Assembly: GCA_900167215.1 (NCBI GenBank)
Contig: FUZS01000010.1
Coordinates: 34,096 to 98,095, forward strand
Reading direction: 5' to 3'
Length of the DNA: 64,000 nt
Origin: [Eubacterium] yurii
GTDB taxonomy: Bacteria; Bacillota; Clostridia; Peptostreptococcales; Filifactoraceae
The translations under genes were made by a program, and so were the position numbers. Below, in pieces: positions 53,403-62,467 of this stretch. Within the stretch, counting starts at the first letter, position 1; every line of letters begins with the position of its first letter. The notes beneath the pieces are model-generated. The model was not told where the DNA came from. It searched no databases and saw only the letters and a program-made list of their open reading frames with translations.

Positions 53403-53894
53403 TTGAAGAAGCGTATGAAAAATAAATTGGCTAATTTAGCCTTTGGCGAGTTGGTAGCAGTAGTGATATTTTGGATAAATTTTTTCTTATTCAAAAAATT
53501 CCTTATTGATACAAAAGCTCTAATTTCAATTTCAGCTCCCCTATTTATTCTAAGCTTTATACTTGTTCAAGGCTCTATTTACTGGTGCATTTTAATAAAA
53601 AGACTTTCAAATCCAAGATTTGCTGTAGTGCAAACAGGCAAGATATACAATAAACTTAAGATATTGGATCTAATTTTATTATTTGTAGTATTTTTACTGA
53701 TAATACTAAATTACAGCACTTTTTCCATTATGCTTATCTCCCTTGCTATTTGGATATTTGCGGTCATAGAATGGGTAAATTATTATAAATTACAACTATC
53801 CTACAGTATCAATCCTGCTGTTTTATTAAAATATGTACTACAGAAGAAATTAAAAAAGAGTAAAATAGCTGAAGAAATCGAAAAATCAATATAA
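53403..53894 (+). CDS. Small membrane protein, four segments
   Basis: 163 residues from the TTG in LKKRMKNKL, chosen because GGTGGTG lies eight bases before it; an ATG 18 bases earlier (53385) has no site and is the alternative. Segments at about 10-30, 42-62, 88-104 and 107-125, then a basic helix. Resembles uncharacterised Firmicute membrane proteins; no motif. Ends 180 bp before a terminator shared with fur. Confidence 0.65.
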   Translation: MKKRMKNKLANLAFGELVAVVIFWINFFLFKKFLIDTKALISISAPLFILSFILVQGSIYWCILIKRLSNPRFAVVQTGKIYNKLKILDLILLFVVFLLIILNYSTFSIMLISLAIWIFAVIEWVNYYKLQLSYSINPAVLLKYVLQKKLKKSKIAEEIEKSI

Positions 53895-54066
53895 ATAAAG
53901 ATATAATTATATAAGCTAATATAATAATGGATACAATATATTCAGCAAATTTATAATAAATCTATAAATCATATGTTTTTTTAAACTCCATTGATGAATA
54001 TTATCCATAGATTAAATATTAGTATTAGTCTAATTTATAAATACTATAAGTATCTATGGAAATTTC

Positions 54067-54107
54067 AAAAAAAGTGTCTGAAATATCGAAATTTCAGACA
54101 CTTTTTT
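54067..54107. terminator. Bidirectional terminator
   Basis: AAGTGTCTGAAAT/ATTTCAGACACTT with A run before and T run after, so it serves both the plus membrane-protein gene and the minus Fur-family gene. Confidence 0.93.
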
Positions 54108-54139
54108 ATTACAATTTTCCTATTATCTTTTCTATTTTG

Positions 54140-54604
54140 TTATTTCATTTCCTTACTGCAATTACTGCAATATCCGTTGAACTTTACATCGTGATTTTCC
54201 ACGTCAAAGCCGTATTTTTCCTTTATCACTTCTTCCAATTGGTCAAGCAAGTCTTCTTCGACTTCTATTATCTTAGCACACTTTTTACATACCAAGTGAT
54301 GGTGATTATGTCCGTTTTTGTCCAAAGAAAGCTCATATCTTACGCAACCGTCATCAAGGTTAAGCTTGTTGGTATATCCAAGCTTATCCAATACTTGCAA
54401 AGTTCTGTATACAGTTGCAAGACCTATCTCAGGACATTCTTTTTTTACTATGTCGTATATTTCTTCGCTGCTCATATGCTTTCCGTTAGCCGACAAAAGC
54501 ACTTCTACAATATTTCTTCTTTGATGTGTAAGTTTAAATCCTTCATCCTTTAATTTCAATTTTAACTCTTCCAAATACGCCGTCTCATCCACATTCCTAA
54601 TCAT
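54140..54604 (-). CDS. Fur-family metal-responsive regulator
   Basis: 154 residues. Winged helix at about 15-90 with GFKLTHQRRNIVEVLL and GLATVYRTLQVLDKLGYTNK. The metal site shows GHNHHHLVCKKCAKI and a second CxxC in GYCSNCSKEM, so a structural zinc is probable. Fur, Zur or PerR cannot be told apart by sequence here; the H-rich loop with an E before DLLDQLEE favours Fur or Zur. Operon of one. Confidence 0.93.
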   Translation of the reverse strand: MIRNVDETAYLEELKLKLKDEGFKLTHQRRNIVEVLLSANGKHMSSEEIYDIVKKECPEIGLATVYRTLQVLDKLGYTNKLNLDDGCVRYELSLDKNGHNHHHLVCKKCAKIIEVEEDLLDQLEEVIKEKYGFDVENHDVKFNGYCSNCSKEMK

Positions 54605-54840
54605 TTTTTCACCTTCTCAATTTCATTTACACTATAACATAATACACTACGGAACTTATTACCTGATACAAACTATCATCCGTAAATTAACAAATATAAC
54701 ATTATCAATAGAAAATCAATTAATCAGCTTTAATTACCTAAAATAATTAAGATTAACTATTTACTACAAGATATTATACTATACTCATTTGAAAATATCA
54801 AGAAGTTTTTTCAAATTTATAATCATTATAAATATATTTT
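54605..54840. other. AT-rich gap upstream of the Fur-family gene
   Basis: 236 bp. It must hold the regulator's promoter, but no clear -35/-10 or Fur-box palindrome could be chosen. Confidence 0.25.
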
Positions 54841-55194
54841 TCAAAATGCTGATTTTATGTGATTTATTTCCTCAGATGACAAAAATACCTCAATTATATC
54901 AAATGATATTCCTTCATAAGCTATATCATTTGACATCAAAAATATAGTAGCAACATCTCTTATTTTTTTAGCCTTGTATGTATTTACTGCTTCAGAAGGC
55001 CTCCCATAAGTATCATCATATCTTGATTTTACTTCAACAAATGTCAATATTTTATCTTTTATCGCTATTATATCTATCTCGCCTATTTTTGTTTTATAGT
55101 TGCTGTCTATTATCTTATAGCCCAGTTTTTTCAGGTAGGTTCTTGCCATGTTTTCGCCGTTTTTGCCCTTTAACAAATTAAAAATTTTCATCAA
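54841..55194 (-). CDS. yraN: YraN/UPF0102-family endonuclease-like protein
   Basis: 117 residues. KNGENMARTYLKKLGYKIID, KIGEIDIIAIKD and LTFVEVKSRYDD give the Holliday-junction-resolvase-like nuclease core (E, D and EVK). Two Met codons at the start; either may be used. It starts 6 bp after the FlhB-tail gene, the usual pairing in Firmicutes. Confidence 0.93.
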   Translation of the reverse strand: MMKIFNLLKGKNGENMARTYLKKLGYKIIDSNYKTKIGEIDIIAIKDKILTFVEVKSRYDDTYGRPSEAVNTYKAKKIRDVATIFLMSNDIAYEGISFDIIEVFLSSEEINHIKSAF

Positions 55195-55200
55195 ATCATC

Positions 55201-55464
55201 CTACTTTTTGTCCAATTTAGTAATAAAAATCAGCACTTGTGCAATAGCCTCGTAGAGTTCCTGCGGTATATTGTCATTTATTTCAAGATTTCTCAGCTGA
55301 TGGACTATCTTTTCATCACGATATATAGGAATGTCCAGTTTTTCAGCCTTTTCCACCATATTTTTCGCTATAAAATTCTCACCCTTTGCTATGACCTTGG
55401 GAGCTATATCTTCATCAGAATCATATTTCAGGGCTATAGCTGATTTTATCTTGTCTTTTTCCAT
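55201..55464 (-). CDS. FlhB C-terminal-domain-like protein (YlqH type)
   Basis: 87 residues. SAIALKYDSDEDIAPKVIAK, FIAKNMVEKAEKLDIPIYRD and LYEAIAQVLIFITKL match the cytosolic C-terminal domain of FlhB/EscU without the membrane part and without the NPTH autocleavage site. Such proteins occur beside rnhB and yraN in non-flagellar Firmicutes; role not known. The TTTGAAGGTG site lies before the ATG. Confidence 0.9.
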   Translation of the reverse strand: MEKDKIKSAIALKYDSDEDIAPKVIAKGENFIAKNMVEKAEKLDIPIYRDEKIVHQLRNLEINDNIPQELYEAIAQVLIFITKLDKK

Positions 55465-55935
55465 CTTACACCTTCAAAAATTATCTTATAATAACAAATA
55501 GAATAATAGATTATACCATAGTACATGCATCTATACTTTGACATTTATCAAATATTTATATCATCCAAATTTTTAAAAGAAAGTATATTTACACTCAATA
55601 TAAATTTTATACTATATTGATTACACTAAAAATCTCTTAAATTATTAGAATTTTATTCCTAATTATATTTAATTTTCAATCTATAATATTTATCTATAAT
55701 CATATATTTTTAATAATTACTTTTGAAAAAATATACCCCCTATTTTACAAAAAATTTATATTTTTACAAATTATTTGCTATATAAAATAAAAAATGTAAA
55801 AATTTTTAAAAATCATATTGCATTATAGGCAAAATTGTGGTAAAGTAAGCAACAATAATTATTTTAAAGACAAATGTGTTCGCTATTGGCAATACTTTTT
55901 TCTTTATTTTTTATCAAATTATAAGAGGTGAGATT
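55465..55935 (+). other. Gap with probable promoter of the ABC operon
   Basis: 471 very AT-rich bases between divergent genes. A candidate promoter is TTGCAT, 17 bases, TAAAGT at 55818-55846. AGAGGTGAG precedes the lipoprotein start. No riboswitch fold was recognised. Confidence 0.4.
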
Positions 55936-57222
55936 ATGAAAGTGTTTAAAAAAGTACTGTCTGTTTTATCTGCCTTTACAATGGTATTTGTTTTGGCATC
56001 TTGCGGAGGACAGACAGCTCAAAATCCGGCTCCTGAAAACGGAAATTCTACAGATACTAAAAAGAGTGACTCTGCCGCTTATCACATCGGTATAGTGACA
56101 GGTACTGTAGCTCAATCTGAAGACGAGTTCAGAGCAGGACAAAAGGCAATCGAAATGTATGGAGACGCAAAGTCTGGCGGAATGATAGTGCATGATACAT
56201 ATCCTGACAACTTTATGGCTGAACAGGATACGACTATATCAAAAATAGTGGCTATGGCTGACGACCCTCTAATGAAAGCAGTAATTGTAAATCAATCTGT
56301 ACCCGGAACTGTTGCTGCATTCAAGCAAATAAGAGAAAAGAACCCTGATATCAAACTTATTCTTCTTACACCGCAAGAAGACGTGGCTATGGCGGAAGAA
56401 GCTGCTGACTTGGTTGTAGACGCTGACAATATATCAAGAGGATATAGGATAATAGCTGCAGCTAAAAAAATGGGTGCTAAAAAATTCGTTCATATTTCTT
56501 TCCCAAGACATATGAGTATAGAAACTCTTGCACTAAGAAGGGCTATAATGGAAGAAGCGGCTAAGGATTTAGGCATAGAATTCATTGCCGAAACTTCACA
56601 AGACCCGATGTCTGACGCCGGAATACCCGGAGCACAACAATTCATAGCTGAAAATATACCTAACTGGATTAAAAAATATGGCAAGGATACTGCATTTTTC
56701 TGCACAAATGACGCACAGACAGAACCTTTGCTAAGAGGTATAGCCTCAGGTGGAGCTATATTTGTAGAACAAGACCTTCCTTCTCCTATAATGGGATATC
56801 CCGGAGCTTTTTCTATAGATCTTAAGGATGTTGCAGGAGATTGGCAAGCAATTAATAAGAAGGTTGAAGAAAAGGTAGTCGCTGCAGGTGGAAAAGATAG
56901 AATGGGTACTTGGGCTTATTCACTCGGATATTCAGAAGTTCTTGGTGCTGTAGACCTTGCAAAAGATGTACTTGACGGCAAAAAAGAACTTACAAAGATA
57001 GAAGATGTGAAATCAGCTATAGCAAAATACACTGAAGGTGCAAACTGGATGGGTAGCTACTATGTAGATAGAGCCTCTGGTAAAAAGAAAGAAAACCACA
57101 TCTTAGTAGCGCAAGACGACTATATATACGGAAAGGGCTACTTGGGAATGGATAAGGTTGAAGTTCCTGAAAAATATTTGACTATGAATATAGACCTTAA
57201 AAAAATACAATCAGAAAAATAA
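55936..57222 (+). CDS. DUF3798 substrate-binding lipoprotein
   Basis: 428 residues. Lipoprotein signal with the lipobox LASC (Cys23) in VFVLASCGG. The mature protein looks like a periplasmic-binding fold: HIGIVTGTVAQSEDEFRAG, ADDPLMKAVIVNQSVPGT, PDIKLILLTPQED, FVHISFPRHMSIETLALRR, FCTNDAQTEPLLRG and a last TWAYSLGYSEVLGAVDLA. This matches DUF3798. With the ATPase and two permeases downstream it is the binding protein of an ABC importer of the simple-sugar/nucleoside type. The ligand is unknown. The longer frame at 55876 lacks a ribosome site. Confidence 0.88.
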   Translation: MKVFKKVLSVLSAFTMVFVLASCGGQTAQNPAPENGNSTDTKKSDSAAYHIGIVTGTVAQSEDEFRAGQKAIEMYGDAKSGGMIVHDTYPDNFMAEQDTTISKIVAMADDPLMKAVIVNQSVPGTVAAFKQIREKNPDIKLILLTPQEDVAMAEEAADLVVDADNISRGYRIIAAAKKMGAKKFVHISFPRHMSIETLALRRAIMEEAAKDLGIEFIAETSQDPMSDAGIPGAQQFIAENIPNWIKKYGKDTAFFCTNDAQTEPLLRGIASGGAIFVEQDLPSPIMGYPGAFSIDLKDVAGDWQAINKKVEEKVVAAGGKDRMGTWAYSLGYSEVLGAVDLAKDVLDGKKELTKIEDVKSAIAKYTEGANWMGSYYVDRASGKKKENHILVAQDDYIYGKGYLGMDKVEVPEKYLTMNIDLKKIQSEK

Positions 57223-57246
57223 TTATTACTGAGTTGGACTTTTATG

Positions 57247-57279
57247 CCGGATACATTAAATTACTTGTATCCGGTTTTT
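57247..57279 (+). terminator. Terminator inside the ABC operon
   Basis: CCGGATACA/TGTATCCGG followed by TTTTT, 25 bp after the lipoprotein. Partial termination would yield more binding protein than transporter. Confidence 0.85.
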
Positions 57280-57408
57280 GTTTATAAGACAAATCTACAG
57301 TTTTTATTTAAATTTTTGTTTTCACACTTGGCATTTTATTATATAATTATATTTTAATTCTTACAATAAAAATTTTAGATTTGTATTATATTAAAAAGGT
57401 GGTTTACA

Positions 57409-59031
57409 TTGGAAAATTTGTTATTGCAAGCTAAAAACATAGGAAAGAATTTCGAGGGCAATGTCGTCCTAAAAGACGTAAACTTCGAGATGAAAAAAGG
57501 TGAGATATTAGGCTTGGTAGGAGAAAACGGAGCCGGAAAATCCACCTTGATGAATATAATATTTGGAATGAGTGTAATCTCCGATACAGGCGGTTTTGAC
57601 GGAGAGCTGCTCTTAGATGGGCAAAAGATAAACTTCAAAAGCCCCATTGACGCCTTAAAAGCAGGTGTAGGTATGGTACATCAGGAGTTTAACCTGATAC
57701 CGGGCTTTACTGTTTCAGAAAATATCACCTTGAATATGGAAAAGACAAATCCATCAGTACTTTCCAAGATATTTGGAGAAAAATATGAGACTGTCGATGA
57801 AAAACAAAACCTTATAATATCAGGCAATTCTTTGGATAATCTTGGTGTACAGATAAAAGCTGATGACATCACCAGCGAAATGCCTGTAGGTCATAAACAA
57901 TTTATCGAGATAGCAAGAGAGATGACAAGAGAAGACGTCAAATTGCTGATAATGGATGAGCCTACAGCAGTATTGACAGAGTCCGAGGCGGATATACTCA
58001 TTGCCTGCCTTAAAAAAATCGCAGCAAAGGGCATATCTGTAATATTCATAAGCCATAGACTGCGTGAAATATTGACTGTTTGCGATAAGATAATAGTGCT
58101 TAGAGACGGTGTTTTGGTGGAAGATAAGCCTGCAAGTCAGTATACTATGGAAGAAATGGCTCAAAAGATGGTAGGTCGTATCCAAGATAAGTCAAATAAA
58201 CAAAAAGATGAAATGCTAAATATGAAAAAGTCTGAAAACAGCTCAGATGAAGTCATAATGCAAATAGAAAATCTATGGGTGGATATGCCGGGTGAACAGG
58301 TAGTAGATGTCAACTTAAGTGTAAAAAAAGGTGAGATACTGGGAATAGCAGGACTTGCAGGTCAAGGAAAACTTGGCATACCTAACGGAATATTAGGTAC
58401 TTATCCTGTTGACGGCAAGGTAACTTTCAAGGGAGAAGAGCTAAAGCTTGGCAATACCTTTGATATATTAAGCAAGAAAATAGCCTTTGTTTCAGAGGAC
58501 AGAAGAGGAGTCGGTCTGCTACTTGAAGAGCCTATTTACTGGAATATGGCTTTTAATGCAATGCAGGTACAAGATAAGTTTATCAAAAAAATCTGCGGAA
58601 TAAAATTTAGAGATGAAAAGGCTATGAAAAAATTGGCTAATGACTATATAGACTCCCTTGCAATCAAGACTACAGGTCCTGAACAAAAGGCACAAAATCT
58701 GTCAGGTGGAAATCAACAAAAAATCTGTCTTGCTAAGGCCTTTGCCATGGAACCTGAGCTGCTCTTTGTATCTGAGCCTACCAGAGGTATAGATATAGGA
58801 GCAAAAGAACTGGTCTTAAATGCCATTAAAAAGGCTAATATAGAAAAGGCTACTACTGTAGTTATGGTGTCATCAGAGCTTGAAGAGCTCAAAAGCATTT
58901 GCGACAGGATAGCTGTAATCTGCGAGGGTAAGATAGCCGGCATACTTTCAGTTGAAGACTCAAACGAAAAATTTGGACTGCTGATGAGTGGAGAAAAAAT
59001 AGATACAGGAGGTAAAAGTGATGAAAATTAA
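57409..59031 (+). CDS. ABC transporter ATPase, two nucleotide-binding domains
   Basis: 540 residues. Domain 1: Walker A GENGAGKST (about 38-46), Q-loop VHQEFNL, signature VGHKQFIEIARE (degenerate), Walker B LLIMDEPTA. Domain 2 (about 280-520): a degenerate Walker A GLAGQGKLG, a good signature LSGGNQQK, Walker B LLFVSEPTRGID. This asymmetry is that of the RbsA/MglA/YufO sugar and nucleoside type. TTG start six bases after AGGTGG. Confidence 0.93.
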   Translation: MENLLLQAKNIGKNFEGNVVLKDVNFEMKKGEILGLVGENGAGKSTLMNIIFGMSVISDTGGFDGELLLDGQKINFKSPIDALKAGVGMVHQEFNLIPGFTVSENITLNMEKTNPSVLSKIFGEKYETVDEKQNLIISGNSLDNLGVQIKADDITSEMPVGHKQFIEIAREMTREDVKLLIMDEPTAVLTESEADILIACLKKIAAKGISVIFISHRLREILTVCDKIIVLRDGVLVEDKPASQYTMEEMAQKMVGRIQDKSNKQKDEMLNMKKSENSSDEVIMQIENLWVDMPGEQVVDVNLSVKKGEILGIAGLAGQGKLGIPNGILGTYPVDGKVTFKGEELKLGNTFDILSKKIAFVSEDRRGVGLLLEEPIYWNMAFNAMQVQDKFIKKICGIKFRDEKAMKKLANDYIDSLAIKTTGPEQKAQNLSGGNQQKICLAKAFAMEPELLFVSEPTRGIDIGAKELVLNAIKKANIEKATTVVMVSSELEELKSICDRIAVICEGKIAGILSVEDSNEKFGLLMSGEKIDTGGKSDEN

Positions 59032-60103
59032 AGAGCTGTTTTCGGGAACAAAACTCCCAAGAACGATAATTGCACTGTTTTTACTATTGCTATTTTGCCT
59101 TACACCATTTGCAGGCATTAGAGTTGACCAGTCAATTGAAAATGTAATAAGTCGTTTTGGTATGTTTTCCATCCTTGTACTTTCAATGGTGCCTATGATA
59201 CAATCAGGTTGCGGACTTAACTTCGGACTGCCTATAGGTGTTATTGCAGGCTCACTTGGCGGTATAATCAGCATAGAATTTGGAATCAAGGGCTTGGCAG
59301 GGATTATTGCAGCTATATTGATAGCCATAGCAATATCTGTCATACTTGGAGGACTTTACGGCTTTTTGCTCAACCGTATAAAGGGCGATGAAATGCTTAT
59401 AGCGACTTATGTAGGATATTCGTTTGTCGCATTTATGAGTATAATGTGGCTTATTTTACCTTTTAAAAATCCCATTTCAGTGCTAAGCTACGGTGGTACA
59501 GGTCTGCGTCAGCAAATCCCTGTAGCAAATTATTGGATGAAAAAGATTGATTTTAGCGACGGTACAAATAAGTCTGTAGGTATAGTGTCCGACTTTTTGA
59601 GTTTTAACATTAATTTGGAATTTTTAAATTTTAATATGAAAGTCCCTATGGGAATGTTTATATTTTTTGCATTTGCAGCACTTTTCGTTTGGGCATTTTT
59701 CAAGACAAAACTCGGAACATCAATAACAGCTGTTGGCTCTAACCCTGAATACGCTAAGGCTGCCGGCATAAACATAGACAAGATGAGACTTATATCTGTA
59801 ATTATGTCTACTGCCATTGCAGCAACAGGTATAATAATGTATCAGCAATCTTACGGATACATCCAGCTTTACACTGCTCCATCAGCCTTTACCTTCCAGA
59901 CGATAGCGGCTATATTGATTGGAGGCGCAAGTATCAATAAGGCCAGCATAGTAAATGTTATCGTAGGAACACTTTTATTCCAAGGTATATTGGCTATGAC
60001 TCCTATAGTTATAAACGGAACACTCGGCATTGATATATCAGAAGTAATAAGAATCATAGTTACAAACGGAATGATACTGTACGCACTTACAAGGAGGAAC
60101 TGA
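59021..60103 (+). CDS. ABC transporter permease
   Basis: 360 residues, about eight to ten membrane segments, of the BPD-transp-2 family: VLSMVPMIQSGCGLNFGLPI, GLYGFLLNRIKGDEMLIATY, and the coupling loop AVGSNPEYAKAAGINIDKMR (about 240-258). Overlaps the ATPase gene by 11 bp, so translation is coupled. ATG eight bases after GGAGG; a GTG one codon earlier is possible. Confidence 0.93.
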   Translation: MKIKELFSGTKLPRTIIALFLLLLFCLTPFAGIRVDQSIENVISRFGMFSILVLSMVPMIQSGCGLNFGLPIGVIAGSLGGIISIEFGIKGLAGIIAAILIAIAISVILGGLYGFLLNRIKGDEMLIATYVGYSFVAFMSIMWLILPFKNPISVLSYGGTGLRQQIPVANYWMKKIDFSDGTNKSVGIVSDFLSFNINLEFLNFNMKVPMGMFIFFAFAALFVWAFFKTKLGTSITAVGSNPEYAKAAGINIDKMRLISVIMSTAIAATGIIMYQQSYGYIQLYTAPSAFTFQTIAAILIGGASINKASIVNVIVGTLLFQGILAMTPIVINGTLGIDISEVIRIIVTNGMILYALTRRN

Positions 60104-61245
60104 TGATGAATAAAAATTTAGCTGAATTTATGAGAAAAAATGCGGTTCCCATCCTGTTTTTAATAATATGTCTGATAGGCATATTAATATCAAAACCGCA
60201 GATGTCCTTTGTTTCTCAGGAACTAGGCAGAAGAATGGTAAGAAGCACATTTTTGGTACTTTCACTTATCATACCGATACTTGCAGGTATGGGGATAAAT
60301 TTCGGTATTCCTTTGGGAGCTATGGCAGGACAGATAGGACTTGTATTTGTTACAGACTGGGGAGTAAAGGGACTGCCCGGATTAGTGCTTGCTGCTGCAA
60401 TATCTACACCTATAGCAATCTTACTTGGACAGTTTTCAGGTAGAGTGCTTAACAAAGCCAAAGGTAGAGAGATGATAGCCTCAATGATGCTTTCTTTCTT
60501 CATACTTGGTGTATATATGCTGTTCTTACTTTATCTTTGCGGCTCTATTATTCCTTTTCACAACAAGAAAATCGTACTTTCACAAGGATACGGTATTAAA
60601 AACGCAATCACCCTTGATACTGCTCACGGATTTGACAAGGTATTAAATTTTAATATTAAATTTCCAATAGGAAGTCAGATATTTGCACTTCAAGTACCTA
60701 TACTGACTATAGCACTTATAGTTGCACTTTGCTTTTTCATTTTGTGGTTTAAAAAGACTAAGATAGGTCATGATATGAGGGCGGTAGGTCAAGATCAAAA
60801 GGTATCTTCAAATGCCGGACTCAACACTAATAAGATAAGAATACAATCAATAGTAATATCAACTGTGCTTGCCTGCTATGGTCAGATAATCTATCTGCAA
60901 AATATAGGTACTGTAAACATATATGCAGGACAGGATCAGGCTGCACTTTATGCTGCAGCATCACTGCTTGTAGGCGGTGCAAGTGTAATAAGGGCGTCTA
61001 TTCCAAATGCTCTGATAGGAACTCTGCTCTTTCACCTTATGTTTATCATCACTCCTCAAGCCGGCAAGGCTCTTACAGGTGATGCAATGATAGGAGAGTA
61101 TTTCAGGACGTTTTTGAGCTATGGAGTCGTAACCATAGCACTTATCATGCACGCTTATGAAAGACAAAGACAGGCGAGAAATAACAGACAAAATAATATA
61201 GCCAATTCAAGAAGAAGAAAAGAGACTGGCAAAAATATTGCATAA
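60103..61245 (+). CDS. ABC transporter permease
   Basis: 380 residues, same family as the gene before: LIIPILAGMGINFGIPLGAM, FSGRVLNKAKGREMIASMML, and the coupling loop AVGQDQKVSSNAGLNTNKIR. The start overlaps the previous stop by one base; two Met codons in a row follow GGAGG, either of which may be used. The last 25 residues are basic (RRRKETGK). The two permeases would form a heterodimer. Confidence 0.93.
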   Translation: MMNKNLAEFMRKNAVPILFLIICLIGILISKPQMSFVSQELGRRMVRSTFLVLSLIIPILAGMGINFGIPLGAMAGQIGLVFVTDWGVKGLPGLVLAAAISTPIAILLGQFSGRVLNKAKGREMIASMMLSFFILGVYMLFLLYLCGSIIPFHNKKIVLSQGYGIKNAITLDTAHGFDKVLNFNIKFPIGSQIFALQVPILTIALIVALCFFILWFKKTKIGHDMRAVGQDQKVSSNAGLNTNKIRIQSIVISTVLACYGQIIYLQNIGTVNIYAGQDQAALYAAASLLVGGASVIRASIPNALIGTLLFHLMFIITPQAGKALTGDAMIGEYFRTFLSYGVVTIALIMHAYERQRQARNNRQNNIANSRRRKETGKNIA

Positions 61246-61255
61246 AATAATTTTT

Positions 61256-61306
61256 AAAAAAATAGGCTATAAAAAGTGAAATTTCATTTTTTATAGCCTA
61301 AAAAAA
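61256..61306 (-). terminator. Terminator at the convergent junction
   Basis: TAGGCTATAAAAA/TTTTTTATAGCCTA. On the minus strand a run of seven T follows, serving the gene at 61324. For the plus operon the stem is there but the T run lies within the arm. Confidence 0.8.
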
Positions 61307-61323
61307 TACATAGTAGTCCGTGT

Positions 61324-61758
61324 TTAGTCCTTGTATTGAACATTTCTTTGAATCCAATTTTCCATAGGATTACTATATTTAAAAGAAAATCTAAGTTTAT
61401 CGGGAAGATTATCTCTCAAAAGCCCTTGCTTTCTCAATATAAAATCAAGATTTACCAACATTTCATAGGTCTGCCAATTTCCAAAAGTACATACACTTGC
61501 ATCAGCTTGCCCACTTAATAACATAGGTGTAAATTCGTAGACAAAATCCTCAGCTATTTCCTTGTGTTCATTGAAAAATGACGGCAGAACAAGACCATCT
61601 TTCCTTAACTTATTGAACAGCCGGGATTTACTCATACTTAAAAGTTCTAAACGAAGACTTGGATTAGATTCACTTGCATAATTTTGCTTAGGAAAAAGCG
61701 TAATTATTAGAAAAGCAATTATCAGCAAAAAAAGAAATTTCTTGAATTTTAATAACAT
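61324..61758 (-). CDS. Small secreted protein
   Basis: 144 residues from MLLKFKKFL, chosen by GGAGG six bases upstream. Signal peptide with hydrophobic core FLFLLIIAFLIITLF and cleavage after about NYASE. Mature protein: RLELLSMSKSRLFNKLRKDG, EIAEDFVYEFTPMLLSG, SVCTFGNWQTYEMLVNLDFI, FSFKYSNPMENWIQ. No recognised family. Single Cys. Followed by its own terminator. Confidence 0.7.
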   Translation of the reverse strand: MLLKFKKFLFLLIIAFLIITLFPKQNYASESNPSLRLELLSMSKSRLFNKLRKDGLVLPSFFNEHKEIAEDFVYEFTPMLLSGQADASVCTFGNWQTYEMLVNLDFILRKQGLLRDNLPDKLRFSFKYSNPMENWIQRNVQYKD

Positions 61759-61862
61759 ATTAATCCTCCTCTCATAATAATTTAAAATCACCATATTTAT
61801 TCTGTACACTTTAACAGCAATAGATTTTTTATACATTTAGTATAACTATTATTTAAGATTTT

Positions 61863-62114
61863 TCAACTGTTTTTATTATCATCCTTAATTTCTTCTTCAT
61901 TATTTTCCTCAATATCTTCAGCTTTCTTAGAAGATATATAATCCACAATGCCTGCAATTATAATGAATGGTAGAGCTGTAATTATTAAATCTCTAATATA
62001 ATTAGGACCTTTCTCAACATTGCTTATAAAACAACAAGCTATCATACTAAGAATGATAGTAAATATACTTCTTATGGAAAATAGTCTTTTTTTATATTTT
62101 TTTATATTTTTCAA
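61863..62114 (-). CDS. Small membrane protein; 5' end shows an A-run frameshift
   Basis: 83 residues if read from a TTG that has no ribosome site. One hydrophobic hairpin (about 16-60) and an acidic tail EDIEENNEEEIKDD. Ten bases upstream an ATG with GAGGT lies in another frame and gives MSNIEKYKK before a stop; removing one A from a run of seven in TATAAAAAAATATAAAAAAA would join it to the long frame. Either a sequencing or natural frameshift in the A run, or a weak TTG start. Confidence 0.5.
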   Translation of the reverse strand: MKNIKKYKKRLFSIRSIFTIILSMIACCFISNVEKGPNYIRDLIITALPFIIIAGIVDYISSKKAEDIEENNEEEIKDDNKNS

Positions 62115-62322
62115 TATTACTCATATCTATACCTCAACTAATAATCTTAGCAATACACAAAACCTATGTAAGAGTATCTTATACTATTATACTACAAATT
62201 CAATTGAATAATAGATAAAGTATTTTTAATGCATTTTTAATAATGCAATAAATCATATACTTTTTTTAAAAACTTGGATGAAAATTATACATATATTAAG
62301 ATAATTATATAAATTACAAGAA

Positions 62323-62375
62323 TGGACATCCTTTTGCAACTTATCTTAAATAACAAGCCTGCAATCGGATGTCCA
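62323..62375. other. Long hairpin downstream of hpf
   Basis: TGGACATCC..TTGCA pairs with TGCAA..GGATGTCCA around a 20-base loop; 14 pairs with one two-base mismatch. No T run on either strand. It lies in the 62115-62467 gap, about 90 bp past the hpf stop. The remainder of the gap is featureless. Confidence 0.55.
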
Positions 62376-62467
62376 CTCTATGCCTATATCAAATATTAAC
62401 TATAATTTTCATATCCGATACACGACCATATTTATTTTTATTTTCTATTTTTGTCTTTATTTCTTTC

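Noticed and set aside
57820-58185. 121-residue minus-strand frame within the ABC ATPase gene
   Set aside because: His/Tyr/Cys-rich antisense translation of a clear ATPase; a shadow.
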